A stretch of DNA of 23,403 bases, from the IMG/VR virus record IMGVR_UViG_3300031141_000042, positions 1-23,403 of that record; one strand, 5' to 3'. The translations under genes and the position numbers were made by a program. The DNA is from a virus. Shown in pieces: positions 7,712 to 13,987 of this stretch; the stretch's first letter is position 1; each line of letters starts with the position of its first letter. A model generated the notes under the pieces. It worked only from the letters and a program-made list of their open reading frames with translations. It did not search any database and was not told where the DNA came from.

Positions 7712-9070
7712 ATGAAAGTACTTAAAGAAAATATAACACCAGCAGATATTACAGGAATGGGACCTATAAGTCTACCAACGCCAACGAAAGATGGTAGTGG
7801 AGATATTCCTGCAGGATCTGGCGATGCTAAACAAGAATACAAAAAGAAAAAAAGAATAATGGCAAAATTAAAAACATTTAAAGCATTCACTGAATCTACA
7901 TCAGTTGAAGAATCTATTATAACTGAAGCTAAATTTACTTTCTCAGAAAAAGAAGTAAAAGACGTTGCAGATAGATTAGCTAAAGCAATGGCAAAGGTAG
8001 ATAATGTACATGTTGGAGTTCATGACTTTGAATATGACAAAGGTAAAGGAGCAGGATGGGAATTATCGTTTGGTGGTGAAGACTATGATGGTGGAAGTTA
8101 TTTTATTAGAGCAAACGGAGATGTAGTTAACGCTGCAATCGGCGGAGGAACTGTTTATGGTAATATTAAATCTACAGAAAAAGACTTCATTAAATGGTTT
8201 AAAGCTAACGAATCAGTTTCTTTATTTGAAGGCGGAATGTCAGACATTTATATAATAGCACAAGACGCTAAGGATGAAACATCGTTTCTTAAAGATTTCT
8301 TTAAAGAATTTGGAGATAAAGTTAAAAAAACAGCAGATTCTATAGATTGGGCTAAATCAATATATGCCGATGCTAAAGCAATGACTTTAGAGTCTATATT
8401 AACTGAAGCTAGAGGAGATCAATTCCTTATCATAAAAGATGGTAAAGATGTTAAAGGATTCAAATCATGGAAAGGTGCAAAGAAATTTGTATCAGGAGAT
8501 AATGAATTTTCAACAGATGATATTCAATCAGCAGAATGGTACCATGACAATAAAAGTGAATCAGTAATAGCTGAAGCTAAAACAGCGCAAGATTATCAAG
8601 AAGTTATTGATAGTGCAGAATCTAAGATATGGGAATTGCAAAATTCTAAAAAATCATGGATTCCTGAAGATAAATCAAAACGAGATAAAATGATTGGATC
8701 TTTTCAAAAGAAAGTGGATGCCGCTCAAAAGAAATTAGATAATTTATCTGAAGCAGTCGTTAATGAAAAAGAAGTATCTATGCCAAGGGGTTTAGAATCA
8801 TTCGCGAATGATTTAGAATCAGAAAACAGAGACCCTCAAATACATTTAGCTACATTTGATGGAACTTCGTTTCAAGCACAATCAACTAATAAGACATGGG
8901 ACGATGGAGTTCCAGTAACTAAGAACTTTACAAGAGGAGGTTATAAGTCAGTTGGTCCTAAAGGAGAACATCACATAATTGAAGTTGACACATTCTGGTA
9001 TTTTGTAATTGGAAGAACATGGTATGCTGTTAAGAGAAAAGATTATGGAACTCCTCCGTTCGAATATTAA
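7712..9070 (+). CDS. Modular internal-head polyprotein, second example
   Basis: 452 residues, family not recognised. The first 49 residues (ITGMGPISLPTPTKDGSGD, then a lysine-rich stretch) are followed by Met50 and MAKLKTFKAFTEST, a targeting-like segment ending in I-I-T-E at 72. Further cleavage-like sites end at 173 (SLFE), 232 (SILTE), 288 (SVIAE) and 352 (AVVNE). They split the rest into pieces of about 101, 59, 56, 64 and 100 residues. The 64-aa piece is homologous to one in the 753-aa protein. The pieces look like small alpha/beta or helical domains (for example YIIAQDAKDETSFLKDF and FLIIKDGKDVKGFKSWKGA). ATG 7859 for Met50 lies behind an A-rich run, so a shorter product may also be made. 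Likely role: packaged small proteins delivered as one chain. Confidence 0.6.
   Translation: MKVLKENITPADITGMGPISLPTPTKDGSGDIPAGSGDAKQEYKKKKRIMAKLKTFKAFTESTSVEESIITEAKFTFSEKEVKDVADRLAKAMAKVDNVHVGVHDFEYDKGKGAGWELSFGGEDYDGGSYFIRANGDVVNAAIGGGTVYGNIKSTEKDFIKWFKANESVSLFEGGMSDIYIIAQDAKDETSFLKDFFKEFGDKVKKTADSIDWAKSIYADAKAMTLESILTEARGDQFLIIKDGKDVKGFKSWKGAKKFVSGDNEFSTDDIQSAEWYHDNKSESVIAEAKTAQDYQEVIDSAESKIWELQNSKKSWIPEDKSKRDKMIGSFQKKVDAAQKKLDNLSEAVVNEKEVSMPRGLESFANDLESENRDPQIHLATFDGTSFQAQSTNKTWDDGVPVTKNFTRGGYKSVGPKGEHHIIEVDTFWYFVIGRTWYAVKRKDYGTPPFEY
8576..8767 (+). repeat. Shared 64-residue polyprotein module, copy 2
   Basis: Residues 289-352 of the 452-aa protein, homologous to residues 263-327 of the 753-aa protein. 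Both start with [A/G]-K-[T/S]-x-x-D-Y-Q and end with [K/N]-[F/L]-S-E-[S/A]-V-[I/V]-[T/N]-E. See copy 1 for the alignment. Confidence 0.6.
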
Positions 9071-9089
9071 ACAAATATAAGATATAACA

Positions 9090-9494
9090 ATGAAACATTT
9101 AAAATCAATAGAATCATTCTCAGTAACAGAATCATCTAATACGGAGATTAACGAATCTATCGAATCATATTACTTTAACAAAAGTAATTTTAAAGGATTT
9201 GATTTACCAGGAAAGGGAGAAACTTTATACGCAGTTATTTCGCATAATAAAGTAGAGATAAACAAAGAACAAATACACTTAAAATTACAGAGTGATAATG
9301 TCATAGGTTCATCTTTTAAACCAGTCGTTTTATTTGTATTAAAAGACGAAGCTAGTGCAAAATCAGCGTATGACTTAGAAGTTAAAAAAGGAGGATCAGG
9401 TGCAAATCTATCGTTTTCTTTTGGAACTATTGGATCTAAAGGTTCAAATGTACCTTACGAACAAATTGAAGGTATTATCAAGACTTTAAAATAA
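9090..9494 (+). CDS. Small internal-head-type protein with targeting-like N-terminus
   Basis: 134 residues, no family recognised. The N-terminus MKHLKSIESFSVTESSNTE, followed by I-N-E-S, has the I-E-S-F core and two cleavage-like triplets (V-T-E, I-N-E) seen in the preceding genes. Cutting after INE would leave a roughly 110-residue compact domain. It contains GETLYAVISHNKVEINKEQ and a glycine/serine-rich stretch (KKGGSGANLSFSFGTIGSKG). It is the last gene of the cassette and is followed within 10 bases by a region of hairpins and a terminator. The start has an A-rich leader. The reading frame is secure; the role as a packaged protein is inferred from the signal and position. Confidence 0.65.
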   Translation: MKHLKSIESFSVTESSNTEINESIESYYFNKSNFKGFDLPGKGETLYAVISHNKVEINKEQIHLKLQSDNVIGSSFKPVVLFVLKDEASAKSAYDLEVKKGGSGANLSFSFGTIGSKGSNVPYEQIEGIIKTLK

Positions 9495-9502
9495 TTAAAA
9501 CA

Positions 9503-9540
9503 TTCCGCGTATCATCGGAACTATCAACCACATGTGTTGA
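9503..9540 (+). other. Two small hairpins in the 3' untranslated region
   Basis: TTCCG (9503-9507) pairs with CGGAA (9516-9520) around an 8-nt loop. TCAAC (9524-9528) pairs with GTTGA (9536-9540) around a 7-nt loop. They lie immediately before the terminator at 9552-9581 and are richer in GC than their surroundings. They could protect the 3' end, form a small RNA or be fortuitous. Confidence 0.4.
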
Positions 9541-9551
9541 AACAATCAAAG

Positions 9552-9581
9552 AATGCTCTGTATAAACTACAGAGCATTTTT
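9552..9581 (+). terminator. Rho-independent terminator after the internal-head cassette
   Basis: AATGCTCTGTA (9552-9562) and TACAGAGCATT (9568-9578) form a perfect 11-bp stem with loop TAAAC, and a five-T run covers 9577-9581. It separates the cassette from the sugar-nucleotide operon. Confidence 0.85.
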
Positions 9582-9600
9582 AATTTAAAAAGATACGTAA

Positions 9601-9840
9601 ATGAATAATCAATTCTTATTTAAACCGGGTAATTACGAAGATTGGTCAATCTCGGCCCTTGATAAAGTAACAAAGGTAATAGATTCGTGTAATACTATAG
9701 AACATATTGAAACTGCTAAAAATATGGTAGATCATTTCATATTAATGATGGCAATTAACGAGACATACCCAGACGAAACAATACAAGACATTTCAAAACA
9801 ACTTTATCTTTATTTAACATTAAAGAAAAACAAAATATGA
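9601..9840 (+). CDS. Small unknown protein, coupled to the nucleotidyltransferase gene
   Basis: 79 residues, not recognised. It has an amphipathic helical central part (ALDKVTKVIDSCNTIEHIETAKN) and a hydrophobic/aromatic end (YLYLTLKKNKI). It is the first gene after the terminator and overlaps the following nucleotidyltransferase gene by 4 bases (ATGA), suggesting translational coupling. The leader aaaaagatacgtaa is A-rich without a Shine-Dalgarno sequence. A real gene is likely from position, fit and coupling. Confidence 0.6.
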   Translation: MNNQFLFKPGNYEDWSISALDKVTKVIDSCNTIEHIETAKNMVDHFILMMAINETYPDETIQDISKQLYLYLTLKKNKI

Positions 9841-10415
9841 TTAACCCAAAAGGAATAGTAGGATTTACTGCAGGTAATTTCGATCTTCTGCACCCAGGTT
9901 ACATATATACCTTTGAAACTGCGAAAGAACATTGTGATTATTTCATGGTGTTTCTACAGATAGATCCATCAGAAACTAGATTCACTAAATACAAACCAGT
10001 TATTCCTCTATATGAGAGATATAAGACGTTAATGGCAATTAAATACATTGATGAGGTTGTAACTTACCAAACAGAAGAAGATCTAATACAATTAATTGAA
10101 TTTTATAAACCAGATGTAAGAATCCTAGGGGATGATTATATCGGTAAGAGATTCTCAGGAGATAATTTAAGCCCTGAAGTAGTTTACACAACAAGATCAC
10201 ATGGATGGTCTACTACTAAATTAAAGGATCTTATTACAATGCAAACTGTAAAGCAAAATCCGGAATTAATTGATAGAGCAAAGAACGAAGATTCAACATC
10301 AGCTGCCCAGAAATTAATGCTAGAAATTAGAGATCAAATCGCACAATATTCTGAGGGTAAATTAACAGAGGTTGAATATAAGACTGGAATTAAAAAACTA
10401 ATAGAACAAGCATGA
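9837..10415 (+). CDS. TagD/RfaE-type nucleotidyltransferase (sugar- or polyol-phosphate cytidylyltransferase-like)
   Basis: 192 residues. GNFDLLHPGY (13-22) corresponds to the first signature of the cytidylyltransferase-like family (F-D-L-L-H-x-G-H), and GWSTTKLKDLI to the second (I-S-T-T-x-L/I). Enzymes of this group join a sugar- or alcohol-phosphate to CTP or ATP, for example glycerol-3-phosphate cytidylyltransferase and the nucleotidyltransferase part of HldE. The second histidine of H-x-G-H is tyrosine here (H19-P-G-Y22), which may change activity or mark a subfamily. Residues after about 135 form a helical extension. The gene overlaps both neighbours by 4 bases and is followed by a nucleotide-sugar dehydratase, so it probably makes the activated sugar for the same pathway. 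The substrate cannot be read from the sequence. Confidence 0.75.
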   Translation: MINPKGIVGFTAGNFDLLHPGYIYTFETAKEHCDYFMVFLQIDPSETRFTKYKPVIPLYERYKTLMAIKYIDEVVTYQTEEDLIQLIEFYKPDVRILGDDYIGKRFSGDNLSPEVVYTTRSHGWSTTKLKDLITMQTVKQNPELIDRAKNEDSTSAAQKLMLEIRDQIAQYSEGKLTEVEYKTGIKKLIEQA

Positions 10416-11335
10416 GAATAATCGTAACAGGAGGACTTGGATTTATAGGATCATCATTCGTAAACTTACTTAACAGAAGATTACCAAATGATGAGATAGT
10501 TATTTTAGATAAAATGACATATGCTGCAAATCCTAATAATATTAAAGTGGCGACAACCCTCATAATGAAAGATATATGTGATGTTGTCGCTGAAGACTTG
10601 GGGGACTATGATTACATGGTTCACTTTGCTGCGGAGAGCCATGTTGATAACTCTATTAAAGACGGTAAACCGTTTATTAGAACTAATGTAGAAGGAACAT
10701 TCAATCTATTAGAGTGTGCCAGACAGAACCCTAACTTAAAGAAGTTCATACATATATCAACTGACGAAGTATACGGAGATATGGCAGATATTGGTTTATT
10801 AGCGGAAGCTAACGAATCTTTCGGACTAACAGGATCTTCATACTATTCAGCATCAAAAGCTGCTAGTGATTTATTAGTTGAAGCATGTGGAAGGACGTTT
10901 GGATTACCGTATTTAATTACAAGAACATGTAATAATTATGGAGAACACCAGAACGAAGAGAAATTCATTCCAAAGATAATGAAATCCATAGCAAATGATT
11001 TAACCATTCCAGTTTATGGAGATGGTAGACAGGTTAGAGAATGGATCGACACTGAAGATAACGTCCAATTAATTTACGAATTAATGTTATCTGATATGGA
11101 AGGAGAAGTATATAATATCGGAAGTGGAGAAAAGTATGAGAATATAGAGATCATTAATATGATAGGAGAAATGTTAGGAAAGACTCCTAAGTTTGAATTC
11201 GTAGAAGATAGATTAGGTCATGATAAAAGATATGCATTAGATTCTACTAAAGTTAGGGAAGTATTCTCAGATTGGGAAACATTATCATTCAAAGAATTTT
11301 TATTGGAACAAATAAATGCATTAAAGAACAAATAA
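10412..11335 (+). CDS. Nucleotide-sugar 4,6-dehydratase (dTDP-glucose 4,6-dehydratase-like)
   Basis: 307 residues of the extended short-chain dehydrogenase family. Seen in order are the NAD-binding GGLGFIG (7-13), HFAAESHVDNS (71-81), the T-D-E triad STDEVYGD (116-123) whose Asp-Glu pair drives dehydration in RmlB, the YSASK motif (Y145, K149) and CNNYGEHQNEEKFIPK. The C-terminus has the family's RYALDSTKVREVF. RmlB converts dTDP-glucose to dTDP-4-keto-6-deoxyglucose. The protein is somewhat shorter than the usual 330-360 residues. UDP- or CDP-sugar dehydratase/decarboxylase activity cannot be excluded, but the T-D-E triad favours 4,6-dehydration. Coupled by an ATGA overlap to the nucleotidyltransferase, it probably supplies a deoxysugar donor for DNA or surface glycosylation. 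Confidence 0.85.
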   Translation: MRIIVTGGLGFIGSSFVNLLNRRLPNDEIVILDKMTYAANPNNIKVATTLIMKDICDVVAEDLGDYDYMVHFAAESHVDNSIKDGKPFIRTNVEGTFNLLECARQNPNLKKFIHISTDEVYGDMADIGLLAEANESFGLTGSSYYSASKAASDLLVEACGRTFGLPYLITRTCNNYGEHQNEEKFIPKIMKSIANDLTIPVYGDGRQVREWIDTEDNVQLIYELMLSDMEGEVYNIGSGEKYENIEIINMIGEMLGKTPKFEFVEDRLGHDKRYALDSTKVREVFSDWETLSFKEFLLEQINALKNK

Positions 11336-11340
11336 ATGCA
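11306..11340 (+). repeat. 15-bp direct repeat at the end of the dehydratase gene
   Basis: GAACAAATAAATGCA occurs at 11306-11320 and exactly again at 11326-11340, a 20-bp period across the last codons and stop of the dehydratase gene. This could be a small slippage or recombination duplication; no function is evident. Confidence 0.55.
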
Positions 11341-11424
11341 ATTGTTAATAACTTTTATAAAATAAGTGAGTCAGGATTTTTCTGGTTCACTTTTTTTGTT
11401 TATATTTACTTATAACTAATAAAC
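11341..11424 (+). promoter_or_regulatory. Conserved upstream regulatory module, copy 1 (promoter candidate)
   Basis: Two blocks are shared exactly with the region before the gene at 11946. Block A is ATTGTTAATAACTTT (11341-11355). Block B is 25 bp (11400-11424) and begins TTATATTTACTTATAAC. In both copies B begins 59 bp after A, although most of the intervening sequence differs. Block B contains TATATTTA, one base from the Bacteroidota -7 box TAnnTTTG, and ends 10 bp before the start codon. It is probably a phage promoter with an upstream factor site. The dehydratase terminator lies between the two blocks. Confidence 0.55.
11365..11397 (+). terminator. Rho-independent terminator after the dehydratase gene
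   Basis: AGTGAGTCAG (11365-11374) pairs with CTGGTTCACT (11382-11391) through ten pairs including two G-T wobbles, with a 7-nt loop and a seven-T run (11391-11397). It ends the sugar-nucleotide operon. Confidence 0.8.
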
Positions 11425-11434
11425 AACATATATT

Positions 11435-11854
11435 ATGATGAAAGTACAAGATTTAAAAGAAGGAGATATTGTTAACATGGATCCTAATAATATCAATGGA
11501 GATATTGTTTTAATTACAGGTAAATTGATAAGATACAACGGTATGAATAAATACCTTATGGAAGTTGAAGGTACTGACATGTTAATTGACGGTGAAACTA
11601 CTGTCAATTTAATAGAAAGCAATTATACTCCTAAATCTGAACAAGATAGATTTAATGAGATAATGAATACTAAGGAATATTTAACGCAAGAGGAATATGA
11701 CTTTTGTTTTGGTGTTGATGGGTCTATTAGGATTGATACTTCATATGTCGGTAATAACGGTGAAACTCGATTGGGTGTTTATTTGAATTTAAGACTTTAC
11801 TCAGAACATGATGAAGAAATATATGACGGTGATGATTGTAACAATATGTACTAA
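11435..11854 (+). CDS. Unknown acidic protein behind a shared promoter module
   Basis: 139 residues, strongly acidic towards the end (EEIYDGDDCNNMY); no family recognised. The first 60 residues (KVQDLKEGDIVNMDP, then ITGKLIRYNG and YLMEVEGTDM) look like a small beta-barrel of the SH3/KOW kind, an inference from alternating hydrophobics only. Two ATGs (11435 and 11438) are possible starts. It stands alone between a terminator and the second regulatory module, so it is probably transcribed from its own promoter, perhaps early in infection. Function unknown. Confidence 0.6.
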   Translation: MMKVQDLKEGDIVNMDPNNINGDIVLITGKLIRYNGMNKYLMEVEGTDMLIDGETTVNLIESNYTPKSEQDRFNEIMNTKEYLTQEEYDFCFGVDGSIRIDTSYVGNNGETRLGVYLNLRLYSEHDEEIYDGDDCNNMY

Positions 11855-11937
11855 TTGTTAATAACTTTGTGAAAACAGTTGCACAAAAGTTTTTTTATAT
11901 GACATAAAATGCTTATATTTACTTATAACTAATAAAC
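11854..11937 (+). promoter_or_regulatory. Conserved upstream regulatory module, copy 2 (promoter candidate)
   Basis: Block A ATTGTTAATAACTTT is at 11854-11868 and the 25-bp block B at 11913-11937, with the same 59-bp phase as copy 1. Block B ends 8 bp before the ATG at 11946. Between the blocks is an A/T-rich stretch with a seven-T run at 11890-11896. Block A touches the stop codon of the preceding gene. Confidence 0.55.
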
Positions 11938-11945
11938 TAAAAGAT

Positions 11946-12287
11946 ATGCCATTCATTACTAAAGATCAAATTACTACTAAAAGAAAACAATTAAAAGCTG
12001 CACTTCCACAGTATAAGCTTTCAGTAACAAACAAACACTTCTCGGGAATTAACGTAGCAATCATAGAGGGACCTAACGATCTTGGACATGAATACAATCA
12101 ATTGAACGAAAATTGTGCCGATTGGTATAATGCAGAAGTTCAATCTATATTATCTACAATAATGCCAATATTAAACGAAGGAAAAGGAGCTTCAACTGAA
12201 GACGGTGATTACGGAATGATTCCAGATTTTTACACATGGGTCCAGATTGGAAAATGGGACAAGCCATATATTTTAAAGAATAAATAA
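11946..12287 (+). CDS. Small protein resembling the LPD29-type phage domain
   Basis: 113 residues. The run KRKQLKAALPQYKLSVTNK followed by FSGINVAIIEGP has the layout of the large-polyvalent-protein-associated domain LPD29, in which a basic helix precedes a K-x-S-V strand and an I-x-V-x-x-x-x-G-P strand. This domain is common in phage and mobile-element proteins of unknown role. The rest (NQLNENCADWYNAEVQSIL and GDYGMIPDFYTWVQIGKW) is consistent with a small alpha/beta protein. It sits behind the second copy of the regulatory module and heads a run of four small genes before the glucosyltransferase. The family call comes from memory of the pattern. Confidence 0.5.
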   Translation: MPFITKDQITTKRKQLKAALPQYKLSVTNKHFSGINVAIIEGPNDLGHEYNQLNENCADWYNAEVQSILSTIMPILNEGKGASTEDGDYGMIPDFYTWVQIGKWDKPYILKNK

Positions 12288-12290
12288 ATT

Positions 12291-12437
12291 ATGACAGATG
12301 AAGAAACAATAGCACTGCTAGAAAAAGAAGCAGAAGATTTAAAGTACAGAGATCCTATTGATACTACACAATGGGCATATAACGAAGGAATAGAAGATTT
12401 AATAATTAAATTCAGTAATAAACTAAAAATAAACTAA
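12291..12437 (+). CDS. Very small unknown protein
   Basis: A 48-residue reading frame starting MTDEETIALLEKEAEDLK and ending KFSNKLKIN. It starts 3 bases after the preceding stop and ends 5 bases before the next start, so it fills the gap exactly in an otherwise tightly packed run. The protein is acidic then basic, and helical. No family recognised. The fit between neighbours and the A-rich leader (aataaatt) support it; there is no other evidence. Confidence 0.5.
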   Translation: MTDEETIALLEKEAEDLKYRDPIDTTQWAYNEGIEDLIIKFSNKLKIN

Positions 12438-12442
12438 AAACT

Positions 12443-12643
12443 ATGGCAATCAACTACAAACATCATTGGGAAAAGAATCCAGTACTTAGCAGAACATTAA
12501 CAAACAAAGAAGATTTCGATGCTGTAAACAAGAAAGCTCTTGCTAAGAATGAGAAAGAAACAGTATTTCCATCGTATATTATGATGGATGGAGTTCCTCA
12601 CAAAATGACAAAGGACGGATGGGTTGCTTTTACTAAAATGTAA
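12443..12643 (+). CDS. Small unknown protein
   Basis: 66 residues, basic, with HHWEKNPVLSRTLTNKEDF and a C-terminal MMDGVPHKMTKDGWVAFTK that may form a small beta hairpin. Not recognised. It has an A-rich leader (aaaaataaactaaaaact) and lies in the same orientation and spacing as its neighbours in the accessory run. Confidence 0.55.
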   Translation: MAINYKHHWEKNPVLSRTLTNKEDFDAVNKKALAKNEKETVFPSYIMMDGVPHKMTKDGWVAFTKM

Positions 12644-12684
12644 ACAAATCCATTTAATAGAGTATAAGAATCAAACACAAATTT

Positions 12685-12954
12685 ATGAGGAGTATTTTAG
12701 AAGAAGCAAATGATATAGTAAACAATCGTAGCGAAGAAGCAGATAGATCTTACGGACCTTTTTCAGAAGGAATGGACAGAGCCGCTATGATTTTTCAAGG
12801 AATGACAGGGCACGAAGTAACGGGTGCAGATATGTTTAAAGCACTAGTAGCACTTAAATTCTCTAGGGAATCTTATAATCACAAGAAGGATAATTTATTA
12901 GATGCAGTAGCATACATACAAGGATTAGAAAATTACGTTAACGAAAAAGGATAA
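12685..12954 (+). CDS. DUF6378-like small phage protein
   Basis: 89 residues. ILEEANDIVNNR, then YGPFSEGMDRAAMIFQGMTG, MFKALVALKFSRE and NHKKDNLLDAVAYIQGLE match the layout I associate with the phage family DUF6378: helix with I-L-x-E-A, an R..YG segment, an M-x-x-L-K-x-x-R-E helix, then H-K-D-N-x-x-D-x-x-x-Y. The function of that family is unknown. The acidic and H-K-K-D-N residues recall MazG-like folds, but the ExxE/ExxD pairs are not complete. It ends one base before the glucosyltransferase start, so the two are probably co-translated. The family is recalled from its pattern. Confidence 0.6.
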   Translation: MRSILEEANDIVNNRSEEADRSYGPFSEGMDRAAMIFQGMTGHEVTGADMFKALVALKFSRESYNHKKDNLLDAVAYIQGLENYVNEKG

Positions 12955-12955
12955 C

Positions 12956-13984
12956 ATGAAAGTAGCAATCACATCAGTTTTTTCTAACTTGACATACAAT
13001 AAAAAGAATCATAGAGGTTTGGAGATTGTATATTTTAAACAATTGTTAGAAGAAAACAATTACGAAGTAGATCTTATAGGAAAGAAAGGACGCAACACCG
13101 CAGATTTAGATTTCTATGTAGATTACAAAGACGCTAAATGGGATGAATATGATGCAATCTTTATTCAATTAAGTACTGCTAACTTCTTCGGAGGTAAAGT
13201 TGGAGACCATACAGAATCTGTCGCTAGAGAAATAGCTGGATATGGCGGAAAGATCTTCACTCTCGTGAATGATCCTCGTATTGATTTCTTGAATCCAGTA
13301 GAAAAATTGAAGAGATTCAATCTAATCCAAGATCTTGAATCTGAGTGGTCCGATGTGATTGAGAATGCAACCTACTTATTCCCTGGTAAAGATATTAGTA
13401 AATTCTTAGGAAGAACACCTAAAAACTGGAAACAATTAGACTGGTTCACTTATATGTTCAAGCAAAGAATGTCTAGTAATATGACAAAACCAACAAACTC
13501 TTTATTCGACTTCGACACACCTAAAAAAGAAAATGATTTAATTTATTATGGTGATAATCGCGCAGCATTTAGAGAGAAGCAAATTAGAAAGTACTTTCCA
13601 GATAGCGAAAACAATTTACTAATAGGATATAAAACTAAAAAAGTAAATGCACCTTTTGTAAAGAAGATGGAACACTCTGTTTTATTAGATACAATTTCAA
13701 AAAGTAAAGCAAGTTTAATTATAGGAGACGCAGAACACTTAGATAATGTAATAACATACAGGTTCTATGAAACTATGGCATCTGATTGTCTTGCTGCAAT
13801 TCAAATAGAATACGATCCAAACAAAGAATTAATTAGTGATCCGGTTTTACGTGATATACTATATGTAAAATCAAAGTCTGATGTTGAGAAGTTAATAAGT
13901 TCTTACTCAGAAGATTTAATTTCACGACAAAAGAAAGAATTAGAAAACATTTTCAATAATCTTGATATAACCTTTAAAATATAA
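12956..13984 (+). CDS. DNA beta-glucosyltransferase homologue (T4 BGT-like)
   Basis: 342 residues (T4 enzyme 351). The resemblance to T4 beta-glucosyltransferase runs the whole length: LEIVYFKQLL with E23 near T4 E22, STANFFGGK against T4 SSINFFGGK, LVNDPRIDF with D106 at the catalytic Asp100 position, IYYGDNRAAFRE with R202 and R206 at the UDP-binding R191/R195 spacing, and SLIIGDAEHLDN with YETMASD, which place D258 and E272 at the same numbers as in T4. The T4 enzyme transfers glucose from UDP-glucose to 5-hydroxymethylcytosine in DNA, protecting it from restriction. The next gene is the gp56 homologue, which supports a modified-cytosine genome. The sugar actually used is uncertain because a 4,6-dehydratase and a sugar nucleotidyltransferase are encoded nearby. 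Confidence 0.85.
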   Translation: MKVAITSVFSNLTYNKKNHRGLEIVYFKQLLEENNYEVDLIGKKGRNTADLDFYVDYKDAKWDEYDAIFIQLSTANFFGGKVGDHTESVAREIAGYGGKIFTLVNDPRIDFLNPVEKLKRFNLIQDLESEWSDVIENATYLFPGKDISKFLGRTPKNWKQLDWFTYMFKQRMSSNMTKPTNSLFDFDTPKKENDLIYYGDNRAAFREKQIRKYFPDSENNLLIGYKTKKVNAPFVKKMEHSVLLDTISKSKASLIIGDAEHLDNVITYRFYETMASDCLAAIQIEYDPNKELISDPVLRDILYVKSKSDVEKLISSYSEDLISRQKKELENIFNNLDITFKI

Positions 13985-13987
13985 CAA

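Noticed and set aside
11306-11340. Attachment site or CRISPR-like repeat
   Set aside because: Only two copies of a 15-bp AT-rich repeat, no integrase or cas genes; better explained as a small local duplication.
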